Source: Candidatus Omnitrophota bacterium (lineage in GTDB: Bacteria; Omnitrophota; Gorgyraeia; Gygaellales; Profunditerraquicolaceae). Taken from it: a stretch of 43,565 nucleotides of DNA. This document shows, piece after piece, positions 25,432-34,679 of the stretch. Below the pieces are notes generated by a model. The model saw only the letters and a program-made list of their open reading frames with translations. It searched no databases and was not told the origin of the DNA. How positions within the stretch are numbered: position 1 is the stretch's first letter; each line of letters opens with the position of its first letter. Location of the stretch: contig JAQUMX010000010.1 in NCBI GenBank assembly GCA_028717885.1, forward strand, positions 1-43,565. Reading direction: 5' to 3'. Position numbers and translations under genes: made by a program.

Positions 25432-25914
25432 TTATCTCCTCTTCGCTAATAATGCTATTGCAAAAGCCGCGATTGCTTTTTTCTGGCCGATTTCCCCTAA
25501 CTTTTCCTGAGTTTTTCCTTTTAAGCTCACTGCTTTCGCATCGATTTTAAGCATCCGGGAAAGGTTTTGCTGAATTTTTTTTCTTAAAGGCAAAATTTTC
25601 GGCTCTTCGGCAATCAATATCAGGTCAATATTAATAACGGAAAACTTTTTTCTCGCAATCATAGCCTGCACTTCTGCCAAAAGGTCTTTACCAGAGAGGC
25701 CCTTATAGCGCTTGTCGGTATCGGGAAAATGCTCGCCGATATCTCCTAAACCTGCCGCGCCCAAAAGCGCATCTGCCAAAGCATGGATCAATACATCGGC
25801 ATCAGAATGGCCAAGCAGGCCCTTATGGTATGGCACTGCTATGCCGCCTAAAAATAACTTCCTCCCCTTTACTAGGCGATGGATGTCATAGCCAATCCCG
25901 ATCTTGTATTCCAT
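25432..25914 (-). CDS. ispF: 2-C-methyl-D-erythritol 2,4-cyclodiphosphate synthase
   Basis: 160 residues. GIGYDIHRL (metal-ligand Asp and His), [24 protein letters not shown] and [11 protein letters not shown] are the IspF signature. It makes the cyclic diphosphate of the MEP isoprenoid pathway from the IspE product. ispD lies two bases upstream, as in many bacteria where the two are adjacent or fused. Confidence 0.95.
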   Translation of the reverse strand: MEYKIGIGYDIHRLVKGRKLFLGGIAVPYHKGLLGHSDADVLIHALADALLGAAGLGDIGEHFPDTDKRYKGLSGKDLLAEVQAMIARKKFSVINIDLILIAEEPKILPLRKKIQQNLSRMLKIDAKAVSLKGKTQEKLGEIGQKKAIAAFAIALLAKRR

Positions 25915-25916
25915 GC

Positions 25917-26603
25917 TTATCTCTTCCTGAATTTAATGATTGCCTGCGCAATCAAAAGGTCTTCCGGAGTAGTAATTTTAATATTATCGTAGGAACCAAA
26001 TACCACACTTACATTTTTGCCTAATTTTTCTACCAAAGAGGCGTCATCAGTCACTGTTGCCTTGGTAAATTTTTTATAGGCCCTAAAGATCAATTCTTTT
26101 TTAAAAACCTGCGGGGTTTGAATTGCCCAGAGGTTGCTGCGGTCGATATTTTTTTTCACAAAATTTTTCTTATCGACCGCTTTTATCGTGTCCTTAACCG
26201 GAACCCCAAGGACCGCCCCGCCGCTTTTCTTTGCCGCATTGATTGCGGCGCTGATTTTATTAGCCTCGATCAAAGGCCTGGCTGCATCATGAATCAACAC
26301 GTGGCTAGCGTCTTGAGATACCGCCCTTAACCCATACGCCACCGAATCCTGCCTGCGTGCGCCGCCTAAAACCAATGCCTTTATCTTTTTGACTGCGGAT
26401 TTTTCGATACTCTTAAGGATACCGCCGCGGTTAGAGGGATTTACTACTACGATAATTTCTTTTATATCGGGATGCCTGCTTAATACGGCGAGGGAATGCA
26501 TAATTACCGCTTGCCCCTCAAGCTTTACCAGGGGCTTAGGGATTTTTGAGTTAAATCTAGTACCCTTGCCTGCTGCCACTACAATTGCTGCTACGTAAAT
26601 CAT
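25917..26603 (-). CDS. ispD: 2-C-methyl-D-erythritol 4-phosphate cytidylyltransferase
   Basis: 228 residues. Nucleotidyltransferase fold with [21 protein letters not shown] (CTP-binding P-loop), [11 protein letters not shown] (about residues 100-110) and AIQTPQVFK. It transfers CMP to MEP in the non-mevalonate pathway, directly upstream of its partner ispF. Its start overlaps the end of the PIN/TRAM gene. Confidence 0.95.
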   Translation of the reverse strand: MIYVAAIVVAAGKGTRFNSKIPKPLVKLEGQAVIMHSLAVLSRHPDIKEIIVVVNPSNRGGILKSIEKSAVKKIKALVLGGARRQDSVAYGLRAVSQDASHVLIHDAARPLIEANKISAAINAAKKSGGAVLGVPVKDTIKAVDKKNFVKKNIDRSNLWAIQTPQVFKKELIFRAYKKFTKATVTDDASLVEKLGKNVSVVFGSYDNIKITTPEDLLIAQAIIKFRKR

Positions 26604-27580
26604 TTATCTAACTTGGTAAAGATCATCCTTCCTGCTTGCGTCTGCAATACGGAAGTTACGGTTACCTTTACTTCCTGGCCGAGGAGCCTGCGCGCATCTT
26701 CCACCACCACCATCGTGCCGTCATCCAGGTAACCAACTGCCTGATTATGCTCTTTACCTTCCTTGAGTAATTTAATCTGCATTTCTTCTCCGGGGAAAAC
26801 CACAGGCTTTAAGGCATTTGCCAGTTCGTTGATATTTAGAATCTTTACGCCCTGAAGGCTGGCTACCCGGTTAAGGTTAAAATCCACGGTAAGCACTTTC
26901 GCATTTAAAAGCTTGCCTAATTTTACCAATTTCGCGTCTACTTCCGCCACCTCGGGCAATTCTTCCTCATGTAAAGTTATTCCCTGTTGCCCTGCTTCTT
27001 TTTGGATTGCATGCAGTATTTCCAGGCCGCGGCGGCCGCGTTGGCGCTTAATCGGGTCTGTCGAATCGGCAATTTGCTGCAGCTCCTTCAAAACAAACCT
27101 GGGAACGACGATTTTCCCCTCGAGAAACTTCGTTTTCATGATATCGATGATCCTTCCGTCGATGATCACGCTGGTATCCAATAAAACAATTTCTTCCGTC
27201 TGGTCCTGCCGGCGCATGCGCACATAAGGAATGATCAGGTTAAATTCATCCTTCCCGCGCAAGCCGATAGACATACCAAGATAGCAGAAAATCAAAGTGA
27301 GGATTATTTTAATCAAAGCAAAGCTACTTGGAGAAATCTGGGTGGTAGCAAAAGCCTCAGAAACCAATTTTGACATAATTAAACCCAGGATCAAGCCGAA
27401 TACCGCGCTCGATAGCCCGCGCACGGAAACCTTACGCATCCCGACTTCCAAAAATATGATCACAACAGCAATAGCTGCGCCCACAAAAGCTCCGAAAAAA
27501 TATTCCTTTTGCCCGGCAGTTTGGTATCCGACAATAGCGCTAAAAACAATAAAAAGAATCCGTAATAATAATAAATTCAT
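26600..27580 (-). CDS. PIN/TRAM-domain membrane protein (YacL-like)
   Basis: 326 residues. Four hydrophobic helices occupy about residues 1-115. A PIN nuclease-like domain follows ([26 protein letters not shown] with conserved acidic residues) and then a C-terminal TRAM-type beta-barrel ([23 protein letters not shown]). This is the arrangement of Bacillus YacL and relatives. Its position between radA and ispD is the yacL position in Firmicutes. A GGAGG ribosome site and a repeated hairpin leader precede the ATG. The nuclease substrate is unknown. Confidence 0.88.
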   Translation of the reverse strand: MNLLLLRILFIVFSAIVGYQTAGQKEYFFGAFVGAAIAVVIIFLEVGMRKVSVRGLSSAVFGLILGLIMSKLVSEAFATTQISPSSFALIKIILTLIFCYLGMSIGLRGKDEFNLIIPYVRMRRQDQTEEIVLLDTSVIIDGRIIDIMKTKFLEGKIVVPRFVLKELQQIADSTDPIKRQRGRRGLEILHAIQKEAGQQGITLHEEELPEVAEVDAKLVKLGKLLNAKVLTVDFNLNRVASLQGVKILNINELANALKPVVFPGEEMQIKLLKEGKEHNQAVGYLDDGTMVVVEDARRLLGQEVKVTVTSVLQTQAGRMIFTKLDK

Positions 27581-27582
27581 AC

Positions 27583-27634
27583 GTGCCTCCTAGCATAGAG
27601 ATGCACACCGGCCTATCCTTTAAGGCCGGGTGCT
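27583..27634 (-). promoter_or_regulatory. Repeated leader element, copy A (before the PIN/TRAM gene)
   Basis: On the minus strand GCACCCGGCC pairs with GGCCGGTGTGC (10 base pairs, one bulge), spanning the radA stop codon. It is followed by ATCTCTATGCTAGGAGG, whose GGAGG is the ribosome site of the ATG at 27580. A short GCAT-CTCT-ATGC hairpin is a competing fold. Copy B at 41307-41370 shares both blocks. No T-run follows, so it is not a terminator. I recognise no riboswitch class. Confidence 0.6.
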
Positions 27635-28998
27635 AAAGCTATCTCAAGCGCCTCTTTTAAAGTGGAAACCGCGATTATTTCAATGGAACTTTTTTTCAAT
27701 TCAAGGCCGCGATGGTTATTTTTCGGTATCACGCAATGCTTAAAACCCAATTTTTCTGCTTCCTTAATCCGTATATTTGGCTGGGAAATACTCCTGACCT
27801 CTCCGGCCAAGCCCAGTTCACCCAAGAAAATCGTATCCGCAACCACTGTTTTCCCCTGGTGCGCAGAAGCGATTGCCACAGCAACTGCCAGGTCTGCGGT
27901 AGGGTCTTCTATTTTAATCCCTCCGGCAACATTGACAAAAATATCTTCCAGCTCCAAATGCATGCCGATTCTTTTCTCAAGGACCGCTATCAGCAGGTTT
28001 AAGCGGTTAAAATCAAAACCTTGCGCTTTTCTTGTAGCATAACCAAAAGCGGATTTACTTACCAACGACTGAATCTCTACCAACAACGGCCGGGTGCCTT
28101 CTAAAACGCAGGTAACTACGGACCCGGAAACATCCTTCGGCCTTTCGGATAAAAAAATCTCCGAAGGATTTTTTACTTCTTTTAGCCCCGAGGAAGACAT
28201 TTCAAAAACGCCGATCTCATTAGTCGAGCCAAACCTGTTCTTTACCGCGCGTAAAATCCGATAAAGCGCAAACCTATCCCCTTCGAAATAAAGCACGGTG
28301 TCAACTATATGCTCTAAAACCCGGGGGCCGGCAAGCGTACCTTCTTTAGTCACGTGGCCGATAATAAAAACGGAAGTCGAGGTAGTTTTTGCTAATTGCG
28401 TCAAAATTCCGGCGCATTCCCTGACTTGGCTGACGCTGCCTGCGGCAGAACCGATTGACGGCTCAAAAACCACCTGGATCGAATCGATAATCACAACCGC
28501 GGGCTTTATTTTCTTGATATATTCGATAATAAAAGAAAGATCGGTCTGATTGACAATATAAAGATTGCTTTGGGCACTGCTATTTTCTAAACGTTTTGCC
28601 CGCAGTTTAGTCTGGGCAACCGACTCTTCTCCGCTTACATAAAGTACGGTGTGGCCTTGTTTGCTTAACTGATTGGAAACCTGCAGAGAAACCGTAGACT
28701 TTCCGATACCGGGGTCTCCGCCGATCAAAACTACCGATCCGGGCACGATCCCGCCGCCTAAAACGCGGTCGAGCTCAGCGATTCCCGTCACCAGCCGGCT
28801 ATCCTCTTTTACTTCGATATCCTTTAACAATACCGGATCGTCTTTATAAAGTGCGTTGCGTTCCTTGGATTTCCCCAGAGGCTCGCTAAAATCTTCTTCT
28901 GCAAAAGAATTCCAATTATTACAATCCGGGCACCTACCCAGCCACTTTGGCGACTGATAGCCGCAGTTCTGGCAGGTAAATATTGTTTTGGTTTTCAT
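27613..28998 (-). CDS. radA: DNA repair protein RadA (Sms)
   Basis: 461 residues. N-terminal zinc finger (CQNCG and CPDCNNW), RecA-like ATPase with GGDPGIGKST (about residues 94-103), the RadA-specific KNRFGSTNEIGVFEM motif (about 254-268) and a C-terminal Lon-like domain. It acts in branch migration and recombinational repair. It lies directly after mlaD and before the PIN/TRAM gene. In Bacillus disA sits at this junction, but here only the leader element is found. Confidence 0.95.
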   Translation of the reverse strand: MKTKTIFTCQNCGYQSPKWLGRCPDCNNWNSFAEEDFSEPLGKSKERNALYKDDPVLLKDIEVKEDSRLVTGIAELDRVLGGGIVPGSVVLIGGDPGIGKSTVSLQVSNQLSKQGHTVLYVSGEESVAQTKLRAKRLENSSAQSNLYIVNQTDLSFIIEYIKKIKPAVVIIDSIQVVFEPSIGSAAGSVSQVRECAGILTQLAKTTSTSVFIIGHVTKEGTLAGPRVLEHIVDTVLYFEGDRFALYRILRAVKNRFGSTNEIGVFEMSSSGLKEVKNPSEIFLSERPKDVSGSVVTCVLEGTRPLLVEIQSLVSKSAFGYATRKAQGFDFNRLNLLIAVLEKRIGMHLELEDIFVNVAGGIKIEDPTADLAVAVAIASAHQGKTVVADTIFLGELGLAGEVRSISQPNIRIKEAEKLGFKHCVIPKNNHRGLELKKSSIEIIAVSTLKEALEIALAPGLKG

Positions 28999-29609
28999 TA
29001 CCGTTCTTTGCCTTTAAAGAATAATTTCCAGGGGTTCTTGCGGATGTCTTCGCTGAATGCTTCGACATTGTTATAGAGCCTGTCATCGTAGATAAATTTG
29101 CCGAGATTGCCTTCTCCCTTGTGCACGGTATCTACTACGGAACTTAAAGAGTCAAAGATCCCCTTTGCCTGGCGGAAGACTTCATGCATCGGTATGGGGT
29201 CGACTCCGGCTAACGATTCATGAGGATTCATGCAATGAGCATAATCCTTGCCCGGCATAATCTCTAAATATTTCTCTCCTAAAAGCCCCAGCGTATTGAC
29301 CCAGATCGTCGAGTCATTCGGAATGTGCACAAAATTACGCAGCCAGCATTCCAGGCTTACCTGGGATTTCTGTTCCTCGGGAAGAAACTTTACCGTGATC
29401 TTCTTTATTTCCCCCACATCTACACCGGCAAAACGGATGGGCGCGCCCACTTTGACGCCGTTCACAAAATTAAAAGTGAAATTTACTTTATATCCCGACG
29501 CCCAGGTGCGGAATTTCCCTATCGATAAAACGAAGATCGCTAGAATTATGATGCCGAGAAAAACAAAAATGCCTACCTTCAACTCTAATTTCGTTTTACC
29601 AAAGATCAT
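28998..29609 (-). CDS. mlaD: MCE-domain substrate-binding protein MlaD
   Basis: 203 residues from the ATG at 29609, preceded by GAGG; a GTG at 29621 is the alternative. One N-terminal membrane anchor (VGIFVFLGIIILAIFVLSIG) and a single MCE domain (VNGVKVGAPIRFAGVDVGEIKKI, WVNTLGLLGEKYLEI). It is the periplasmic lipid-binding component of the Mla phospholipid transporter in diderms. It completes an mlaE-mlaF-mlaD set; mlaB and mlaC are absent, as in several non-proteobacterial systems. Confidence 0.9.
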   Translation of the reverse strand: MIFGKTKLELKVGIFVFLGIIILAIFVLSIGKFRTWASGYKVNFTFNFVNGVKVGAPIRFAGVDVGEIKKITVKFLPEEQKSQVSLECWLRNFVHIPNDSTIWVNTLGLLGEKYLEIMPGKDYAHCMNPHESLAGVDPIPMHEVFRQAKGIFDSLSSVVDTVHKGEGNLGKFIYDDRLYNNVEAFSEDIRKNPWKLFFKGKER

Positions 29610-29630
29610 CTTTTGCCTCACTCTCTAGTA

Positions 29631-30404
29631 TTAAGGTATGAGTTTTGCTCCGGCTTCCAGGGTTTCCGTAATCGGCCCCTGTGCCAGGCCATTAATAAAC
29701 TGATGCACCACAGGATGCTCTGAATGCTGGATTTCCTCAGAGGAACCCTGGGCGATAATCTTGCCCTGATACATCATGGCGATTTTATCCGCCACTTTGT
29801 ACGCGCTCTTCATATCATGGGTTACCACTATCGAAGTAACCTTTAATTTATCGTGCAAATTTACGATCAAGTCATTAATACTGTCTGCGGTAATTGGGTC
29901 AACGCCGGTAGTCGGCTCATCATAAAGAATGATCTCCGGCCGGATACACAATGCACGGGCCAAAGAAACGCGTTTTTTCATCCCGCCGCTTAACTCCGAA
30001 GGCATTAAATTCATGATCCCGCAAAGCCCGACCAGGCAAAGGCACTCCTCGATACGCTCAAGCAATTCATGGTGGCTGATATGGTCGTGTTCGATCAGGC
30101 CAAATCCGACATTTTCTCCTACGGTCATGGAATCGAAAAGCGCGCCGCCCTGAAACACATAACCGATCTTCATGCGCAGCGCATTCATTTCTTTTTCGTT
30201 AAGCTTGCCCACCTCTTTATCGCTGACAACGATCTTGCCCTTCTCTGCCTTCATGATGCCCATAATGTGCTTTAAGAGCACGCTTTTTCCGCATCCGGAA
30301 CGGCCGATAATCACACAGGTAGTGCCTTTATCGATATTAAGGCTTAAGCCGTCTAATACCTTATGTTCTCCGAAAGATTTGTATAGATTCGCAATCTCTA
30401 TCAT
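29631..30404 (-). CDS. mlaF: ABC-transporter ATPase MlaF
   Basis: 257 residues from the ATG at 30404 (MIEIANLYKSFG), two bases after the mlaE stop; the frame extends to 30485 but that part is inside mlaE and not conserved. Walker A GRSGCGKSVLL, signature LSGGMKKRVSLARAL, Walker B ILYDEPTTGVDP and the H-loop VVTHD are intact. The Cys and Val in GCGKSV are typical of MlaF-type ATPases. It powers lipid movement with MlaE and MlaD. Confidence 0.92.
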   Translation of the reverse strand: MIEIANLYKSFGEHKVLDGLSLNIDKGTTCVIIGRSGCGKSVLLKHIMGIMKAEKGKIVVSDKEVGKLNEKEMNALRMKIGYVFQGGALFDSMTVGENVGFGLIEHDHISHHELLERIEECLCLVGLCGIMNLMPSELSGGMKKRVSLARALCIRPEIILYDEPTTGVDPITADSINDLIVNLHDKLKVTSIVVTHDMKSAYKVADKIAMMYQGKIIAQGSSEEIQHSEHPVVHQFINGLAQGPITETLEAGAKLIP

Positions 30405-30406
30405 TT

Positions 30407-31192
30407 TTATGGAAAGATAAAATAAAACATCGCGGTAAAGAAACAGTCCGCCATAATAATCAGGATAAAGGAAATCACTACACACCTGGTAGTTGCCTGG
30501 CCGACGCCTTCTGCCCCGCCTTCGACATTAAAACCTTCATAGCAGCTGACAAAAGCGATGATCATGCCGAAGAAGATAGTTTTAAATAGCCCGGTAAATA
30601 AATCCTTGAAAAGTAAAGCGTCAAAGGTAACCTGCATGTACATACTGGAAGAGATCCCCAATTTATATACACAGATCGCATAACTTCCTAAAATACCGAC
30701 CATATCCGCGTATAATGTCAATACGGGCAAAACCAGGATCAACGACAAAAATCTTGGCACCACTAAATATTTTATCGGGTTGGTAGCGAATGCTTCCAAG
30801 GCATCGATCTGTTCGGTAACCTGCATCGAGCCTAATTCCGCAGTATTCGATGCGCCGACTCTTCCGGCAACTACCAGCGCGGTAATTACAGGGCCCAATT
30901 CCCTAACCAGGGAAAGCGCTACCATGCTAGCAATATACATTTCCGAGCCGATACGCTGCATAAAATAGGCAGTTTGCAGCGCAAAGATAAAACCGATAAA
31001 CAAAGCAACCAAAGAAACTATCGGTAAACTGTCAAAGCCGCTCTTTTTTATCTGTTCGATAACACGGTCTTTTTTGTATGGCGGCATAAAAGAAAGGTAG
31101 AATGTCTGCGCGCAAAGGTTAGCCATCCCTCCTAAGAAAAAGAGGAGGTTATGGATACGCCTACCAAAGGTAATGAAAAATTTATGCGTCAT
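30407..31192 (-). CDS. mlaE: ABC-transporter permease MlaE
   Basis: 261 residues with five or six hydrophobic helices. ELGPVITALVVAGRVGASNTAELGSMQVTEQIDAL (about residues 94-128) is the conserved MlaE/TTG2B signature. It is the membrane-spanning subunit of the phospholipid transporter. Its ATG overlaps the clpC stop as ATGA, so the mla genes are translated coupled to a protease chaperone, an unusual partner. Confidence 0.92.
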   Translation of the reverse strand: MTHKFFITFGRRIHNLLFFLGGMANLCAQTFYLSFMPPYKKDRVIEQIKKSGFDSLPIVSLVALFIGFIFALQTAYFMQRIGSEMYIASMVALSLVRELGPVITALVVAGRVGASNTAELGSMQVTEQIDALEAFATNPIKYLVVPRFLSLILVLPVLTLYADMVGILGSYAICVYKLGISSSMYMQVTFDALLFKDLFTGLFKTIFFGMIIAFVSCYEGFNVEGGAEGVGQATTRCVVISFILIIMADCFFTAMFYFIFP

Positions 31193-33612
31193 TCTTGTGT
31201 AAATTCCAGGTCGTCGTTTTTACGCGTTACCTTAATTTTAGAACCATCTTTATATTTCTTGGAAATAATTTCCGAGGCTAACGGGTCTTCGAGAAACCGC
31301 TGGATCGTCCTCTTTAACGGCCGTGCGCCAAAAACCGGGTCAAAGCCTTTTTCGATCAATAAATCCTTAGCTTCCTGAGAAACTTCCAGGGAAATATTCT
31401 GCTCCTTGAGCCTATCTGCGACATGGCCGATTTCGATAGTCACGATATTTACCAAATCCTCTTTTACCAGAGGCCGAAAAACGATAATATCGTCAATACG
31501 GTTTAAAAATTCCGGCTTAAACGTACGCTTCACTTCTTCCAAAAGCTTATCCTTCATCTCCTGATAAGTGATTTCTTCTTTTTGGGTTTTAAACCCGAGC
31601 GAACCGGTCTTACGGATCAATTCCGCACCAACATTGGAAGTCATGATCATGACAGTGTTGCGGAAATCCACTTTTCTGGCAAAACTATCCGTCAATCTTC
31701 CGTCTTCAAAAACCTGCAGTAATAAATTAAACACATCCGGATGGGCTTTTTCGATTTCATCCAGCAAGATTACCGAATAAGGACGGCGCCGTACTTTTTC
31801 TGTCAATTGCCCGCCCTCTTCATAACCCACATATCCGGGAGGCGCACCGATCAAACGCGAGACATTAAACTTTTCCATATATTCGGACATGTCCAATTGA
31901 ATCAATGCGTCTTCGTCGCCAAACATGAATTCTGCCAATACCCTGGCTAAAAGGGTTTTGCCTACGCCGGTCGGCCCTAAGAAAATAAATGAACCAATGG
32001 GCCGGCGCGGGTCTTTAATCCCTGCGCGCGACCTGCGGATCGCATGCGCAATCACGCTGATCGGTTCATCTTGCCCTACAACACGCTTACGTAATTCTTC
32101 TTCGATCTTTAAAAGTTTTTCCCCTTCTTTTTCTTCGAGGCGGAAAATCGGTATGCCTGTCCATTGCGCTACGATCTTTGCGATCTCTTCTTCGCCGACT
32201 TCCGGCCGCATTTTATCTTTTGACTGCGACCATTCACGGTTTAATTGCTCTAGTTCCTGACGTGCAATCCTTTCCTGATCCCTTAAGGAAGCGGCTTTTT
32301 CAAAATCCTGCGACTTAATAAATGCTTCTTTTTCTTTTCTTAAAATTTCTACCTTCGCTTCCAGCTTTTTAATTTCCGGGGGCACGATCAAAACATTTAA
32401 GCGTGCGCGCGAGCCTGCTTCATCGATTAAGTCAATTGCCTTATCCGGCAAAAATCTTCCCGAGATATAGCGGTCGGCTAATTTTGACGCAGCCTCCAGC
32501 GCTTCATCCTTGAAAGTTACCCGGTGGTGCGCTTCGTATTTATCGCGCAGGCCTTTTAAGATTTCTACGGTCTGCTCAACCGAAGGCGGCTCGACCATGA
32601 TCGTCTGAAATCTTCTCTCCAACGCGGCATCCTTTTCAATATATTTCCTGTATTCATCCATGGTGGTTGCACCAATACACTGGATCTCTCCGCGGGAAAG
32701 CGCAGGTTTTAAAATATTGGAGGCGTCAATTGCGCCTTCTGCGGCACCTGCGCCCACCAAAGTATGCAATTCGTCGATAAAAATAATTACGTCCTGCGAA
32801 CGCTTGATCTCCTCCATTACCGCTTTGATTCTTTCTTCGAATTGGCCGCGGTATTTTGTGCCTGCAACCATCAATGCCAGGTCCAATACCACGATACGCT
32901 TACCCCTTAGGACTTCCGGAACATTCCCCGCAATGATTGACTGTGCTAATCCTTCAACAATAGCGGTTTTTCCTACGCCGGCTTCTCCTAAGAGTACAGG
33001 ATTATTTTTTGTGCGGCGGCTTAAGATTTGGATTACGCGCTCAATTTCCATGTGCCGATCGATTACCGGGTCAAGTTTATTTTCTTTTGCTAAAGCAGTT
33101 AAATCCCTGCCAAAAGCATCCAGCGCCGGAGTCTTAGTCTTTTGCCCTTGTGCGCCCTGGCCAAATCCCGGTAAAGCTGAACCTAAAAGCTCCATCACTT
33201 CATTGCGCACCCGCTCTAAATCTAAGCCTAAATTTAATAAAACTTGAGACGCAACGCCTTCTCCTTCACGAATCAGGCCTAACAATAAATGTTCCGTACC
33301 GATATAGTTATGCCCCAAGGCGCGTGCCTCTTCTGCTGCTAATTCCAGCGCCTTTTTTGCGCGCGGAGTAAAAGGAATATCCCCGATAATTTGGGTGGTT
33401 GGCCCGGGCTGCACTAACTTTTCGATTTCCAGGCGGATATTTTCCAGAGAAACTCCCATTTTTTGTAAAACAGCGGCTGCTACACCTTCTCCCTCACGGA
33501 TCAGGCCCAAAAGGATATGCTCTGTCCCGATATAATCATGATTAAAACGCCTGGCTTCTTCTTTTGCCAGAATAATTACTTTTCTTGCCCTTTCGGTGAA
33601 ACGATTAAACAT
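31189..33612 (-). CDS. clpC: ATP-dependent Clp protease ATPase subunit ClpC
   Basis: 807 residues from the ATG at 33612, with AGGAGG six bases upstream. Two N-terminal Clp_N repeats (FTERARKVIILAKEEA and FTPRAKKALELAAEEA), first AAA+ domain (LGEAGVGKTA), a UVR motif in the middle region (FEKAASLRDQE) and second AAA+ domain (GPTGVGKTLLA, IQLDMSEYMEKF). SLGF at about residues 675-680 fits the ClpP-docking tripeptide loop. In Gram-positive bacteria ClpCP degrades proteins tagged by McsB with arginine phosphate. clpP is not in the window. Confidence 0.96.
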   Translation of the reverse strand: MFNRFTERARKVIILAKEEARRFNHDYIGTEHILLGLIREGEGVAAAVLQKMGVSLENIRLEIEKLVQPGPTTQIIGDIPFTPRAKKALELAAEEARALGHNYIGTEHLLLGLIREGEGVASQVLLNLGLDLERVRNEVMELLGSALPGFGQGAQGQKTKTPALDAFGRDLTALAKENKLDPVIDRHMEIERVIQILSRRTKNNPVLLGEAGVGKTAIVEGLAQSIIAGNVPEVLRGKRIVVLDLALMVAGTKYRGQFEERIKAVMEEIKRSQDVIIFIDELHTLVGAGAAEGAIDASNILKPALSRGEIQCIGATTMDEYRKYIEKDAALERRFQTIMVEPPSVEQTVEILKGLRDKYEAHHRVTFKDEALEAASKLADRYISGRFLPDKAIDLIDEAGSRARLNVLIVPPEIKKLEAKVEILRKEKEAFIKSQDFEKAASLRDQERIARQELEQLNREWSQSKDKMRPEVGEEEIAKIVAQWTGIPIFRLEEKEGEKLLKIEEELRKRVVGQDEPISVIAHAIRRSRAGIKDPRRPIGSFIFLGPTGVGKTLLARVLAEFMFGDEDALIQLDMSEYMEKFNVSRLIGAPPGYVGYEEGGQLTEKVRRRPYSVILLDEIEKAHPDVFNLLLQVFEDGRLTDSFARKVDFRNTVMIMTSNVGAELIRKTGSLGFKTQKEEITYQEMKDKLLEEVKRTFKPEFLNRIDDIIVFRPLVKEDLVNIVTIEIGHVADRLKEQNISLEVSQEAKDLLIEKGFDPVFGARPLKRTIQRFLEDPLASEIISKKYKDGSKIKVTRKNDDLEFTQE

Positions 33613-33629
33613 CAAATCCTCCTGTTATT

Positions 33630-34679
33630 TCATTGGTTGAGTTTACTTCTTACCAACTCCGCGCGTTTCATGTCCCGGTCCTGCGAAGTAATTTTCTTAT
33701 TCTCCAGCTTTTGCAGATGCGCCGGCTGTGTAATAATAAATAATTCATTGATCCGGCTACGGTCAACATCCTTAATCATCCCTAAATCAGAGCCCAGCCG
33801 AATCATCGATAATAATTCGATTGTTTCCTGGCTGGAGATAATATAAGCGTTTTTCAAAATCCCAAAACTGCGGCTGATCCGGTCCTCGAGAAGCGCCTTG
33901 CTTTGGCCGAGTAAAACTTCGCGCGCCTGGTTTTCCTGTTCGATAATTTGCTTGATCAGGCCATTAATATTTTCGATAATCTCTTCTTCGCTGTGGCCAA
34001 GGGAAACTTGATTTGAAATCTGGAAGAAATTTCCTGTAGCCTGCGTACCTTCCCCGTAAAGCCCGCGGGTAGTAAAGCTTAATTTAGAAATCGCCGCCAA
34101 AACACGGTTAATCTGGCGCGTCATTACCAATGCAGGCAAATGTAGCATCACTGACCCGCGCATGCCGGTACCGGTATTGGTCGGGCAGGCAGTCAGATAC
34201 CCCCATTCGCGCGAAAAAGCAACATTCAATTCCTTGCTTAAACGGTCATCGATGCGGTTAATGATATCCCAGGCCTCAAAAAGATTAAAACCCGATTGCA
34301 TTACCTGGATGCGCAGATGGTCCTCTTCATTGACCATGATCGCGATGATTTCTTCGTCGTCAATCATGATCGCCTTAGAGTCTTTTTTCTGCGCATGCTC
34401 ATGCGACATCAAATGCCTCTCGACCAAGAATTGCTTGTCGAGATTATCCATTTTTGCCAACTTGAAAGTAGTGGTATTTTTTAAGAAATCGATTTTTCCC
34501 TTCGCCTCATCGATTTTTGCCAGGATCTCTTCCCCTTGCTCCTTGGCTGCCCAATGAGGAAAAGGGTATTTATCCAGGTTACGCGCCAGGCGTACACGGC
34601 TAGAAATTACGATATCGGAATTTGGGCCGGTTCCTTTAAGCCATTCGCTAGTATGTTGTAAAAGGTCACTAAGCTCCAT
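33630..34679 (-). CDS. mcsB: Protein-arginine kinase McsB
   Basis: 349 residues. Phosphagen-kinase catalytic fold: SSRVRLARNLDKYPFPH (ATP arginine site), MVNEEDHLRIQ with the catalytic Glu pair, and CPTNTGTGMRGSVMLHLP (about residues 168-185). It phosphorylates arginine residues in proteins for ClpC delivery. A C-terminal region similar to the pArg-binding allosteric part is present. It overlaps its activator mcsA by 11 nt and precedes clpC by 17 nt. Confidence 0.95.
   Translation of the reverse strand: MELSDLLQHTSEWLKGTGPNSDIVISSRVRLARNLDKYPFPHWAAKEQGEEILAKIDEAKGKIDFLKNTTTFKLAKMDNLDKQFLVERHLMSHEHAQKKDSKAIMIDDEEIIAIMVNEEDHLRIQVMQSGFNLFEAWDIINRIDDRLSKELNVAFSREWGYLTACPTNTGTGMRGSVMLHLPALVMTRQINRVLAAISKLSFTTRGLYGEGTQATGNFFQISNQVSLGHSEEEIIENINGLIKQIIEQENQAREVLLGQSKALLEDRISRSFGILKNAYIISSQETIELLSMIRLGSDLGMIKDVDRSRINELFIITQPAHLQKLENKKITSQDRDMKRAELVRSKLNQ

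Noticed and set aside
27583-27634. GC-rich hairpin after radA as a Rho-independent terminator
   Set aside because: No U-run follows the stem; a ribosome site and start codon follow immediately.
32660-33247. Long plus-strand open frame (195 codons) opposite clpC
   Set aside because: It is antisense to a fully conserved clpC, has no ribosome site or recognisable motif, and arises from biased codon use of the real gene.
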